Shown one piece after another: positions 1-7,664 of a stretch of 64,000 nt of DNA (the stretch's first letter is position 1; the number at the start of each line of letters is the position of its first letter). The position numbers were made by a program, and so were the translations under genes. Under the pieces are notes generated by a model that was given only the letters and a program-made list of their open reading frames with translations, did no database searches and was not told the origin of the DNA. The stretch is from Nonlabens sp. MB-3u-79 (GTDB taxonomy: Bacteria; Bacteroidota; Bacteroidia; Flavobacteriales; Flavobacteriaceae). The stretch is taken from NCBI RefSeq assembly GCF_002831625.1, contig NZ_CP025116.1:2223501-2287500 (forward strand). The letters are read 5' to 3'.

Positions 1-83
1 AGATCTGAATCAGTTTGGCCATTTGTAAATTGCTGAAGCAAAAAGCTCATTCCAACGGCTACTAATAGTTGTGTTTGATTCAT
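1..83 (-). CDS. N-terminal fragment of an unidentified protein
   Basis: An open frame begins with ATG at 83 and runs off the left edge after 27 codons without a stop. The visible start (MNQTQLLVAVGMSFLLQQ) is hydrophobic and could be a signal peptide or membrane anchor. The family cannot be named from this. Its reality as a gene is an inference from the start, the open frame and the gene-free stretch to its right. Confidence 0.35.
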   Translation of the reverse strand, partial: MNQTQLLVAVGMSFLLQQFTNGQTDSD

Positions 84-221
84 AAATTTATATTTGTTTT
101 ACTTCCTGGAAGTAGCCGTTGTCAAATGACTTCCATCAACTATAAGTTAAATGATAAATAGGTATAGATTCAAAACTTCTATGAATGGAGTACTGATGGA
201 TGAATAGTTGAACCCTAACTA

Positions 222-323
222 TTATTTTTTAGATTTTTTTAATCTCTTTTCTTCCTTTTTTTCTTTTGGAGTTTTGGTCGCTTCTTTTTTTACGTTTTTC
301 TTGGAGTCTTGACTTTTTGCCAT
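222..323 (-). CDS. Small Lys-rich basic protein, 33 residues
   Basis: The frame starts with ATG at 323 and ends with TAA at 222-224. About half of the residues are lysine, with Glu, Ser and Thr between them and no hydrophobic segment, so the product is a small, very basic, probably disordered cytoplasmic protein. Short proteins starting MAKS and rich in Lys are, as far as I recall, common in Flavobacteriaceae, but no function is known to me. It might bind nucleic acid; that is inference from charge alone. The frame is purine-rich on its coding strand throughout, which fits a real gene but also makes chance openness easier. Confidence 0.65.
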   Translation of the reverse strand: MAKSQDSKKNVKKEATKTPKEKKEEKRLKKSKK

Positions 324-674
324 GATGCTATTTATTTATTTACTCAACATTTGTTTGTTGAACTTTTAAATATAGTTCTATTATCGAAGCTATTTATAGG
401 CCATATAAAATATTGTGAAATCTTTTATATGGTTAAGATGTTAAAAGCATGGGCGCTTTCGCGAAAGCGTCATGGAAACACTTATTTAAGAAACACTTTG
501 ACATCATATGGAATCCGCATAAATGTGGAGTCAACTAAAATTTGGCGCTGAATACGATAGTATAAATAAATCCCACATAAATTTGGAACAAGGATTGTTC
601 TTTCCTAAAACTTTTTTATAGATGGTGTGCCCTATTTTGAAAAGCTCCATAGATTAGTTCGGCATGTGAACCTC
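324..674. other. Gene-poor stretch with one palindrome copy
   Basis: No convincing gene was found between the Lys-rich small gene and ctaA. A plus-strand open frame at 309-551 exists but overlaps the start of the small gene, lacks family features and owes part of its length to the stop-free palindrome at 454-469. Confidence 0.5.
454..469. repeat. 16-bp palindrome CGCTTTCGCGAAAGCG, copy 1
   Basis: Exact copy in an intergenic stretch upstream of the small Lys-rich gene. See findings for the whole family. Confidence 0.95.
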
Positions 675-1724
675 TTATTTTAATGCCACTCGCAATCGCA
701 TCCACAAATAAAATTGCATACCTAGAATTAAGGAAGCAACAACTAAATGAATCGCTTGAGAACCGAAAGGAAAGTCCAAATAATTCATAAAGACACCGCT
801 TAGAATCGTGATAACAAATAACGAAGCGAGAACGGAATAGGATTTTGTAGGATGATGGAATATATGAACCGCTCTATAAATAAACCAACCGTGAAGCACC
901 AGCAATAAAATAGAATAACTTCTATGAATTAAGAAAACCAAAGGGCCATTTTCTAACCACTCTGAACTTAATGGGTACCCAAAAAGATCTACTTGCTCAT
1001 CTATAAACTGGCGTACTTGTGTCCCCATAACTACTTGAATTAGGGTAAGAAAAATTAACCCAGCGGCAGCACGCACCATTGTTTTATTGCTTTTATAACG
1101 GTAGTCTGTTGGTTTTACTTCATGAAGCAAATAAATAAGCAATCCTACAATTAATAAAGCAGCGATCATATGAAAGGTAATGAGCGCAGGAGAAAGATTG
1201 GTGTCCACAACAATTTTACCTATCACGGCTTGAATTCCCATTGAAAGTACCGAGACAAAACTAAGAATAGTAAGTCGTGGTCTTTTTTTGATGTAGCGTA
1301 AGGAGAATAAAAACATGATAAAAACAACTAGGCCACCCAGCGCACCAATGAGTCTATTAATATATTCTGTCCAAGTATGATATACGTTAAATACGGAGTA
1401 ATCATGTTTAGTGTAGGATTCCCAGTTTTGTGGTTGGTAAGTAGTACCTGTAAAAAAATCTTTTTTGGCCACTCGCAGTTCCTCATCAAGGATAATGACC
1501 ATTCCTTCTTTATAAGGAGTTTCTGGAGAGAACTCGATCTCCACTTGCTCTGTAGGGGGAATCCAATAACCAAAACACTTTGGCCAGTCTGGACATCCCA
1601 TACCGCTTCCAGTCATGCGTACAATAGCTCCGGCAACGATAATTAAATAAATAATAGTAATACTGGCCATAAGCCACCAGCGGTAACGCTTTTCTGAAAA
1701 GAAGTTTTTGATATTTTGGTTCAT
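675..1724 (-). CDS. ctaA: Heme A synthase, COX15/CtaA family
   Basis: Integral membrane enzyme that converts heme O to heme A for aa3-type cytochrome oxidase. The 349-residue protein has about eight membrane helices. The first helix (residues 15-34) is followed by the family motif VRMTGSGMGCPDWPKCFG (35-52), then a roughly 60-residue outer loop. Candidate heme-ligand histidines lie at 116 (beside EYINR), 185, 267 and 326, inside or next to helices, as in the family. The gene stands alone, downstream of miaE on the same strand but separated by repeat-rich DNA, so it probably has its own promoter, which I could not pinpoint. Identification is firm at family level. Confidence 0.93.
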   Translation of the reverse strand: MNQNIKNFFSEKRYRWWLMASITIIYLIIVAGAIVRMTGSGMGCPDWPKCFGYWIPPTEQVEIEFSPETPYKEGMVIILDEELRVAKKDFFTGTTYQPQNWESYTKHDYSVFNVYHTWTEYINRLIGALGGLVVFIMFLFSLRYIKKRPRLTILSFVSVLSMGIQAVIGKIVVDTNLSPALITFHMIAALLIVGLLIYLLHEVKPTDYRYKSNKTMVRAAAGLIFLTLIQVVMGTQVRQFIDEQVDLFGYPLSSEWLENGPLVFLIHRSYSILLLVLHGWFIYRAVHIFHHPTKSYSVLASLFVITILSGVFMNYLDFPFGSQAIHLVVASLILGMQFYLWMRLRVALK

Positions 1725-1753
1725 TTAGTTTAATCTGTTTTCAAGCTTTTCTT

Positions 1754-1785
1754 CCCAAATGGCAGAATTAATTCTGTCCTTTGGG
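1754..1785. other. 32-bp near-perfect inverted repeat upstream of ctaA
   Basis: The two 16-base arms match at 14 positions and meet at AATT, giving an uninterrupted symmetrical element centred at 1769/1770. It lies 30 bp upstream of the ctaA start. There is no T-run on either side, so it is not a typical terminator. It could be an operator, an mRNA hairpin or a small dispersed repeat. Confidence 0.6.
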
Positions 1786-1866
1786 AAACACAACTCGCCT
1801 GTGGCTTTTTTTTATTTAGCAGAATACTTCAACAAGCTTAGCACAAGGGAATTCCGCTTTTTTTAA

Positions 1867-1908
1867 TTTCTTTTTCAATTTCTTTTTCAATTTCGAGTTC
1901 GAGTTCGA
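1867..1908. repeat. Degenerate hexanucleotide repeat, seven units
   Basis: Seven consecutive 6-bp units of the form (T/G)TTC(A/G/T)(A/T) read on the plus strand. It is the same family as the tract at 1934-2003 but out of phase with it, separated by a GAATTC-containing spacer. Confidence 0.8.
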
Positions 1909-1933
1909 CAGGGAATTCGGCAATTTTATTTTA

Positions 1934-2003
1934 TTTCAATTTCAATTTCAATTTCAATTTCAATTTCAATTTCGAGTTCGAGTTCGAGTTCAATTTCGAG
2001 TTC
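1934..2003. repeat. Hexanucleotide tandem repeat downstream of miaE
   Basis: About twelve 6-bp units: six identical TTTCAA units followed by TTTCGA/GTTCGA/GTTCAA variants. The tract abuts the miaE stop codon. On the minus strand the units read GAAATT and GAACTC, which in one frame would alternate Glu with Ile or Leu. A stop separates it from miaE, so it is not translated as a tail in the present sequence. Confidence 0.9.
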
Positions 2004-2004
2004 A

Positions 2005-2610
2005 TCAATGCATTCGATCGCCACGAACTTCAAGATGAGGTAAAAAACCTGCTTCATGATCTAACCAATAGTGCCATCTCGTCATCACTTTTTCTTCTTC
2101 AAAAAAGCTTTTGGCAAGCTGGAGGAACAATTTGTAATGAGCAGCTTCTGCCACCATGAATTGATGGTAGAAATCTTTTAAACCTTGCTCTTCTAGTTGT
2201 TGAGAAAGTATTTTAAAACGCTCACAACTGCGCGCTTCAATAAGCGCACAAATCAATAGCTGATCTAAAAACAACTGTTCGCGTCCCGTACCTTTTGGTT
2301 TTCCTTTCATCAATTCTTTGATGTATTGATCTGGGCGTTGTATACCAAGGGTCAAGCCTCTTTTCTTTAACTCGGCCAAAACCATTCTAAAATGTCCCCA
2401 TTCTTCTGTAACAATAGGAGAAAGAGCTTCCACAATTTCAGGTTTGTCAGAATGCATTTGAATAATCGAGATGATGGTACTCGCCGCTTTTTGCTCACAA
2501 AAGGCATGATCTGTTAGAATATCCTGCATACTCATAGCAGCAAGATCCACCCATCGCGGATCTGTAGGTAAGTTCAACCCTAAAGTTGTTTTAGAAACAG
2601 TGTTTTCCAT
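2005..2610 (-). CDS. miaE: tRNA-(ms[2]io[6]A)-hydroxylase-like diiron protein
   Basis: MiaE-type ferritin-fold enzyme that hydroxylates the isoprenyl side chain of modified adenosine 37 in tRNA. The 201-residue protein is all-helical and carries the diiron ligand set in order: E39 (HAFCEQK), E69/E70 with H73 (EEWGHF), E125 (IEARSCERF), E155 with H158 (EAAHYK). Length fits the family. The start gives a short tail before the conserved LGLNLPTDPRW segment; no closer alternative start is visible. A weak -7-like box ends only five bases before the ATG, which would give almost no leader; this is uncertain. The gene is monocistronic and its 3' end runs directly into a hexamer repeat. Confidence 0.92.
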   Translation of the reverse strand: MENTVSKTTLGLNLPTDPRWVDLAAMSMQDILTDHAFCEQKAASTIISIIQMHSDKPEIVEALSPIVTEEWGHFRMVLAELKKRGLTLGIQRPDQYIKELMKGKPKGTGREQLFLDQLLICALIEARSCERFKILSQQLEEQGLKDFYHQFMVAEAAHYKLFLQLAKSFFEEEKVMTRWHYWLDHEAGFLPHLEVRGDRMH

Positions 2611-2865
2611 AATACAAAGGTCGTTTAGAATGTTGATTTATAACAGGAATAATTGATAATATTCGTGCTCCTAGAATTGTGTGCAATTAGATCCATGCTG
2701 ATAAGTTTATATTTTTGATCCTTATAACAAGGTTCAAAAAAAATAAGCTGTTGTTCCATTCTCTAATATTAAAGAACGCAAAATCAACTGCGCATTTGTC
2801 AAGAAAAATTTAAGAATATAGAAATGAAAATAGCTTTTGATATTAAAATAAGACAGTATTGTTCT

Positions 2866-2881
2866 CGCTTTCGCGAAAGCG
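2866..2881. repeat. 16-bp palindrome, copy 2
   Basis: Exact copy, intergenic, 24 bp upstream of the -33-like element of the mtaB promoter. Confidence 0.95.
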
Positions 2882-2905
2882 GTAGCCACAAACTGAAAAG
2901 GCTTA

Positions 2906-2934
2906 TTGTGACTGTGAACTAATACTTACCTTTG
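2906..2934 (+). promoter_or_regulatory. Promoter of mtaB
   Basis: TTG (2906-2908), an 18-bp spacer and TACCTTTG (2927-2934) match the Bacteroidota primary sigma consensus TTG-N19-TAnnTTTG. Transcription would start near 2941, giving a leader of about 17 bases before the ATG at 2958. Confidence 0.75.
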
Positions 2935-2957
2935 CATCCTTAAATTCATCACAAATT

Positions 2958-4286
2958 ATGCTTGTAGAGACAGCTGCAAAATCCGTTGCATTTTATACTT
3001 TAGGTTGTAAACTCAATTTTAGTGAGACCAGTACTATTGCTCGTTCTTTTGAGCAAGAAGGTTTTCATAAGGTAGGCTTTGAGCAAAAGGCAGATATCTA
3101 CGTGATCAACACTTGTAGCGTGACTGAAAATGCTGATAAGCGTTTTAAGTCCATCGTAAAAAAGGCACAGAAAGTGAACGAGGACGCTTTTGTCATTGCG
3201 GTGGGTTGTTATGCACAATTACAACCAGAAGAACTGGCTGATGTAGATGGTGTTGATCTCGTTCTTGGGGCAACAGAAAAATTTAAAATTACCGATTACA
3301 TCCATCAGCTGTCTAAAGAACAGCCTACACAGGTGCATTCTTGCGAGATTGATGAAGCCGATTTCTATGTGGGATCTTATTCCATAGGAGATAGAACAAG
3401 GGCGTTTTTGAAGGTACAAGACGGGTGTGATTATAAATGTACCTATTGCACCATACCACTGGCACGTGGGATTTCTCGTAGTGATACTTTAGAAAATGTG
3501 ATGGAAAATGCACGCCAGATAAGTGGTCAAGGAATCAAAGAAATTGTTCTTACCGGTGTGAATATAGGAGATTATGGAAAAGGAGAATTTGGCAATAAAC
3601 GCCATGAGCACACTTTTTTAGACCTCGTTCATGCATTGGACACCGTAAAAGGGATTGAACGCCTGCGTATTTCTTCCATCGAACCTAATTTATTAAAAAA
3701 CGAAACCATTGAATTTGTCTCTGGAGGCAATGCTTTTGTTCCTCATTTTCATATTCCGCTTCAAGTTGGTAATAATGAGTTGCTTGGTAAAATGAAGCGC
3801 CGTTACAATAGGGAGTTGTATACAGATCGTGTGAGTAAGATCAAAGAGGTCATGCCAGACTGTTGTATAGGAGTGGATGTTATCGTAGGTTTTCCCGGAG
3901 AGACAGATGATCATTTTCTCGACACTTATAATTACTTGAATGAGTTAAACATTTCTTACTTACATGTTTTTACCTATTCAGAAAGAGAAAATACACCAGC
4001 AGCCACTATGGAAAATGCTGTGCCTCTTAAGGTGCGTAAAAAGCGTTCTAAAATGTTGCGTGGTCTTTCTGTGAAGAAACGCCGTGCTTTTTATGAAAGC
4101 CAACTAGGAAAAACCAAAACCGTGCTTTGGGAGGCTGATAATAAAGAAGGTTTTATTCATGGATTTACAGAGAATTACGTAAAAGTAAAATCCTATTGGA
4201 ATCCAGAATTGGTTAACGAACTTCAACAGGTACAATTGGTTGTTATTGATGACGATGGGCTGGTAAGAATAGAACCAGCAGATTAA
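2958..4286 (+). CDS. mtaB: tRNA t6A37 methylthiotransferase MtaB
   Basis: Radical-SAM enzyme that adds a methylthio group to N6-threonylcarbamoyladenosine 37 of tRNA. The 442-residue protein has the UPF0004 domain with three cluster cysteines (C17 in TLGCKLN, C53 in NTCSV, C84 in VGCY), the radical-SAM motif C157-x3-C161-x2-C164 (CDYKCTYC), and a C-terminal TRAM-like region. The TLGCKLN start is typical of MtaB rather than MiaB or RimO. The start at 2958 fits the promoter 24 bp upstream. Together with miaE it makes two position-37 tRNA modification genes side by side on opposite strands. Confidence 0.95.
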   Translation: MLVETAAKSVAFYTLGCKLNFSETSTIARSFEQEGFHKVGFEQKADIYVINTCSVTENADKRFKSIVKKAQKVNEDAFVIAVGCYAQLQPEELADVDGVDLVLGATEKFKITDYIHQLSKEQPTQVHSCEIDEADFYVGSYSIGDRTRAFLKVQDGCDYKCTYCTIPLARGISRSDTLENVMENARQISGQGIKEIVLTGVNIGDYGKGEFGNKRHEHTFLDLVHALDTVKGIERLRISSIEPNLLKNETIEFVSGGNAFVPHFHIPLQVGNNELLGKMKRRYNRELYTDRVSKIKEVMPDCCIGVDVIVGFPGETDDHFLDTYNYLNELNISYLHVFTYSERENTPAATMENAVPLKVRKKRSKMLRGLSVKKRRAFYESQLGKTKTVLWEADNKEGFIHGFTENYVKVKSYWNPELVNELQQVQLVVIDDDGLVRIEPAD

Positions 4287-4365
4287 CTATCAAAATCTCT
4301 ACTACAAGATAAAAATAAATTAAACTTGCAATCGTTATCTCAATAGCAGTTTTTAAAACCCATTA

Positions 4366-5379
4366 ATGCGTCATCTGTTTCTTCTTATCTTTTTATGTTC
4401 CGCTTTCGCGAAAGCGCAAATAGGAGGACAATCAACTTATCAATTTTTAAATTTGGTTTCTGGGACAAAGCAGGCAGCTTTAGGTGGCAGAGTATTGACT
4501 GGTGTGGATTACGACCCTACTTCTGGAATCTATAATCCAGCGACCATCAATCCTAAAATGGATAATCAGTTACAAGTTAACTATGTCAATTACTTGGGTG
4601 ACGTGAGCTACGGTACAGCAAGTTATGCATACACTTGGGACCGACACGTACAGACTTTTCACGCCGGAGTGACTTATTTGAACTATGGTAAATTTGACGG
4701 ATATGATGAACAGGGGAATTCTACAGGAGAATTTGGCGGGAATGAAGTCGCTGTTTCTATGGGCTACAGTTATAACATTCCGTGGTCCGATTTTTATGTA
4801 GGAGCTAACTTGAAATTGATCTCTTCTAAACTAGATATTTACACCTCTTTCGGCGGTGCGGTAGACATAGGAGTTCTTTATTACAATGAAGACAAAGCTA
4901 TAAGAGCTGCGCTTGTGGTACGTAATTTAGGAACTCAATTCACTCCTTATAACGAGATTTATGAGGATTTGCCTTTAGAGATAGCCGTCGGGTTTTCTAA
5001 TACGATGAAAAATATCCCGTTACGACTCCACGTCACCCTGGAGAATCTTCAACAATGGAATATAGCCTTTTCAAACGAGGCTAATGCACAAACCGATCTC
5101 GATGGTAATATCACTGAAGACCAACCTGGTTTTTTTAATAACGCTTTACGTCATACGGTTTTGGGACTAGAGATTTTCCCGGAGCAAATTTTTGAACTGC
5201 GATTGGGTTATAGTTTTAGAAGATCAGAGGAGTTGCGTATTGAAAATACTAGAGCCTTTTCTGGGGTCAGTGCCGGATTTTCCTTAAAGATGAACAACCT
5301 GCGATTCAGCTATACACATGCGAGGTATACACTGGCATCACATACGAGCCTTTTTGGTGTTAATATTAATTTACAATAG
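4366..5379 (+). CDS. porQ: Type IX secretion system protein PorQ
   Basis: Outer-membrane component of the Bacteroidota type IX secretion system. The 337-residue protein begins with a signal peptide whose end (AFAKA, residues 13-17) is encoded by a copy of the 16-bp palindrome, followed by the conserved start of the mature protein (GGQSTYQFLNL) and a run of beta strands typical of the PorQ/PorV barrel family. The stop codon is directly followed by the cmk ATG, the usual porQ-cmk order in flavobacteria, so the two are almost certainly one operon. A weak -7-like box near 4322 may drive both. Family call is firm; its partners in secretion are not in this window, although two cargo-type proteins are. 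Confidence 0.92.
   Translation: MRHLFLLIFLCSAFAKAQIGGQSTYQFLNLVSGTKQAALGGRVLTGVDYDPTSGIYNPATINPKMDNQLQVNYVNYLGDVSYGTASYAYTWDRHVQTFHAGVTYLNYGKFDGYDEQGNSTGEFGGNEVAVSMGYSYNIPWSDFYVGANLKLISSKLDIYTSFGGAVDIGVLYYNEDKAIRAALVVRNLGTQFTPYNEIYEDLPLEIAVGFSNTMKNIPLRLHVTLENLQQWNIAFSNEANAQTDLDGNITEDQPGFFNNALRHTVLGLEIFPEQIFELRLGYSFRRSEELRIENTRAFSGVSAGFSLKMNNLRFSYTHARYTLASHTSLFGVNINLQ
4401..4416. repeat. 16-bp palindrome, copy 3, inside porQ
   Basis: Exact copy read in the frame that gives Ala-Phe-Ala-Lys-Ala, at the end of the PorQ signal peptide. Confidence 0.95.
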
Positions 5380-6075
5380 ATGAGTAAAAAAATAACTATT
5401 GCCATTGATGGGCATTCCAGTACTGGTAAAAGTACCGCTGCAAAGCAACTGGCTTTGAAATTGCACTATGTTTATGTAGATACAGGAGCCATGTACAGAG
5501 CGGTCTCTTATTTCGCTTTACGCGAAAAACTGCTGGTTAACGGTAACCTAGACAAGCAAAAGCTTATTGAGAAACTTAAAGATATTCGCATCAGTTTTGT
5601 GTTTAATAAAGACACTAATAATGCAGACGTGCATTTGAATGGAGAAAATATTGAAAAACAAATCCGTACGCTTGAGGTAAGTAGCGTCGTAAGTAAGGTG
5701 GCTGAAGTTTCTGAAGTACGCGCCAAACTAGTGGAGCAGCAAAAAGCAATGGGCGATAAGAAGGGCATTGTGATGGATGGCCGCGATATAGGAAGTGTAG
5801 TTTTTCCAGATGCCGAACTCAAAGTGTTTATGACCGCAGCGCCTGAAATACGCGCGCAAAGGCGTTATCTGGAGTTGGTAGAAAAAGGTGATGATGTTTC
5901 TCTTGAAGAGGTACTTAAAAATGTAGTGGAAAGAGATCATATGGATTCTTCTAGGGAAGACAGCCCACTGATACAATTGCCAGAAGCAAAATTACTAGAC
6001 ACGTCAGAAATGACTCGAGAAGAGCAATTTGAATTATTAGTTTCTTGGGCTGAGGAGGCGATAGAAAAGGCGTAG
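5380..6075 (+). CDS. cmk: Cytidylate kinase
   Basis: Phosphorylates CMP and dCMP with ATP in pyrimidine nucleotide metabolism; cytoplasmic. The 231-residue protein has the P-loop GHSSTGKST (residues 11-19), the substrate segment DTGAMYRAV, and the conserved DGRDIGSVVFPDA block and RRYLE helix of the short CMP kinase type. It starts immediately after the porQ stop with no spacer, indicating translational coupling. A degenerate palindrome-like string (CGCTTTACGCGAAAA) occurs near 5514 but is not a true copy. Confidence 0.96.
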   Translation: MSKKITIAIDGHSSTGKSTAAKQLALKLHYVYVDTGAMYRAVSYFALREKLLVNGNLDKQKLIEKLKDIRISFVFNKDTNNADVHLNGENIEKQIRTLEVSSVVSKVAEVSEVRAKLVEQQKAMGDKKGIVMDGRDIGSVVFPDAELKVFMTAAPEIRAQRRYLELVEKGDDVSLEEVLKNVVERDHMDSSREDSPLIQLPEAKLLDTSEMTREEQFELLVSWAEEAIEKA

Positions 6076-6088
6076 TTATTTTCGTGTC

Positions 6089-6113
6089 ATTCCGCTGCAT
6101 AGCGGAATCTTTT
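6089..6113 (+). terminator. Hairpin after cmk
   Basis: Perfect 8-bp stem ATTCCGCT/AGCGGAAT with loop GCAT, followed by TCTTTT-like bases. It probably ends the porQ-cmk transcript; the GTCATTCCGC...GCGGAATC form also resembles short repeats common in bacterial intergenic DNA. Confidence 0.6.
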
Positions 6114-6143
6114 AAAACCTTTCTCAGAGCTATCTAAAAAATT

Positions 6144-6367
6144 CGACCATCAATCAAACATGCCAAGAGAAATACTTTGCATGTTGATTTCTGAAAGTTT
6201 TCTTGAACAAAGTTATTGAGATTTGACATACCAACTATTTGTGTTGGCATGTAAAAAAATCGACCATCAATCCAACATGCCAAGAGAAATATTTTGCATG
6301 TTGATTTCTGAAAGTTTTCTTGAACAAAGTTATTGAGATTTGACATACCAACTATTCGTGTTGGCAT
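6144..6367. repeat. 117-bp tandem duplication
   Basis: Two direct copies (6144-6250 and 6261-6367) share 107 bases with about three mismatches, with a period of 117 bp. The period is 39 codons, so the minus strand carries an in-frame two-unit open frame (each unit beginning MPT and containing SNLNNFVQENF). Each unit also contains short inverted repeats such as CCAAC...GTTGG. Nothing upstream marks a promoter. It may be a dispersed intergenic repeat or a small repeat protein; the first seems likelier. With the cmk terminator it fills the stretch 6076-6478. Confidence 0.85.
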
Positions 6368-6478
6368 TGTCTAAATCTGACGGTGATTTTGATGTTTTTT
6401 TTATAAATATGAATTCTTCCTGAATCTAGATGTAGTGGACTGATTGTACCGTTTTCTCCATCACTCGAAATTTTTCAA

Positions 6479-7123
6479 TTAATTTCTTATTTTGATATCG
6501 ATGGCTTTTCTAAAAGACTTTATTGATTGCCATAACTTGAAAAAACAATTGTTTTTTGACTCTATAATTATTTGGGGTATTCTCGTAGAATGAGCAATTC
6601 CTAAAGGATCATCTTTTAAAATAGTAATTGATTCTATTAATGTAGGATCTATCGCTTCATATTCTTCTTGAGATATTTCAACACCGTCAAAAGTGATTCT
6701 ATGCTTTTGATTTTTGTTGTAATCATTAAGCTTTTCTAAATCTGATCGAAACTTTATTGTATCTCGTAATTTTTGATATTCCAGAGGCACGATGATGGTA
6801 TCATAAGGCATAGTTGTGATGCCTCGATAATTTAAATTAGTATATGAGTGAATAGCTACCAAACTGGTATTAATATTTGAATTGTCGTTAATTTTTTCAA
6901 GTTGAGAGTAATATCCTTTCAGTTTAAAAATTAGGGTATCATTCTTTCTGGCGTTGATTTTAAAGTTTCCATCAAAATCACTAAATATAGAATTAGAAGA
7001 ACCTTTTACTTCTATTGTTACTCCAAGCATACCTCCATCATGATCAGATATATTACCAGATACATATTGTGCAGCTGCAATGTTGGTAATTAAGAACAGA
7101 AAAAGAGTGTATAATGTTTTCAA
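6479..7123 (-). CDS. Secreted carboxypeptidase-regulatory-like domain protein
   Basis: A 214-residue protein with a signal peptide (ending near AAAQ, residue 19), then a CarboxypepD_reg-like beta domain (GNISDHDGGMLGVTIEVKG through SDFDGNFKI, about residues 20-90) as found at the N-terminus of TonB-dependent receptors. The C-terminal half holds a segment like a receptor plug end (SQEEYEAIDPTLIESITILKDD), but there is no barrel. The start codon is TTG at 7123. It resembles the N-terminus of the large VWA protein encoded 3 kb further right on the same strand, so the two may be relatives. Function unknown; probably periplasmic or outer-membrane associated. Confidence 0.75.
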   Translation of the reverse strand: MKTLYTLFLFLITNIAAAQYVSGNISDHDGGMLGVTIEVKGSSNSIFSDFDGNFKINARKNDTLIFKLKGYYSQLEKINDNSNINTSLVAIHSYTNLNYRGITTMPYDTIIVPLEYQKLRDTIKFRSDLEKLNDYNKNQKHRITFDGVEISQEEYEAIDPTLIESITILKDDPLGIAHSTRIPQIIIESKNNCFFKLWQSIKSFRKAIDIKIRN

Positions 7124-7136
7124 TTTTTTTAATTGT

Positions 7137-7664
7137 TTAATTAGTCCTTACTAAAACCCCAGTAGTTCTTGTTACGTGTAAATTAGGTCCTAATCTAAAT
7201 TTTAACGTATCTCCTTTACATTCTTCGATTTGATAGTAAGAATACTTAAAATCTTCAACTAAATATCTCTGTACCTCAGTTAGAGAATCTATATTTATTT
7301 GAGGATGATGAATAACAAAAACTCCTGAATCAAAACGATCAATTTTGATACTGCTATTATCACTTTCAAAACAGATACTATCCCCTTTTATTTCAAATTG
7401 ATAATTAGTGTAGTGAGAAAACTCTTTGTCATGAATAGCTTTGTATTTACCATCTGAAATTTGACATTGTAAACTAAGAGGAATTATTGATGTGTAATTT
7501 TTTATAATTTGTGCTTTTGGAGAAGAGTTCAGTTCATCCATTGTTATAATGTAATTGACATAGAATACCAATCCTATTATAAACCCAGTACAACCAATAA
7601 TAATTAGAAGATCGTTAAGTGTTAAAAGAGGTTTTCGAATATAAGTTTTATTCTTTTTTCTCAT
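7137..7664 (-). CDS. Unknown single-pass membrane protein
   Basis: A 175-residue protein with a basic N-terminus, one membrane helix (about residues 17-40) and a soluble C-terminal domain rich in alternating polar and aromatic residues, probably outside the inner membrane. I recognise no family. It ends 13 bases before the next gene and starts next to the DUF1801 gene stop, so the three genes here probably form one transcript. No catalytic motif is visible. Confidence 0.7.
   Translation of the reverse strand: MRKKNKTYIRKPLLTLNDLLIIIGCTGFIIGLVFYVNYIITMDELNSSPKAQIIKNYTSIIPLSLQCQISDGKYKAIHDKEFSHYTNYQFEIKGDSICFESDNSSIKIDRFDSGVFVIHHPQINIDSLTEVQRYLVEDFKYSYYQIEECKGDTLKFRLGPNLHVTRTTGVLVRTN

Larger units (their letters stand above)
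2611..2957. other. Divergent intergenic region miaE/mtaB
   Basis: Holds the palindrome at 2866-2881 and the mtaB promoter at 2906-2934. Nothing else was recognised; short open frames here have no coding character. Confidence 0.6.

Noticed and set aside
309..551. Open frame of 80 codons on the plus strand
   Set aside because: Overlaps the start of the Lys-rich small gene, has no family features and crosses a palindrome copy that is stop-free in all frames.
5514..5528. Palindrome-like string in cmk
   Set aside because: One inserted base and a degenerate right arm; within a conserved coding block, so probably chance.
6134..6367. 77-codon repeat protein on the minus strand
   Set aside because: Kept only as part of the tandem duplication; no promoter, no independent evidence of translation, and structured repeat DNA explains it equally well.
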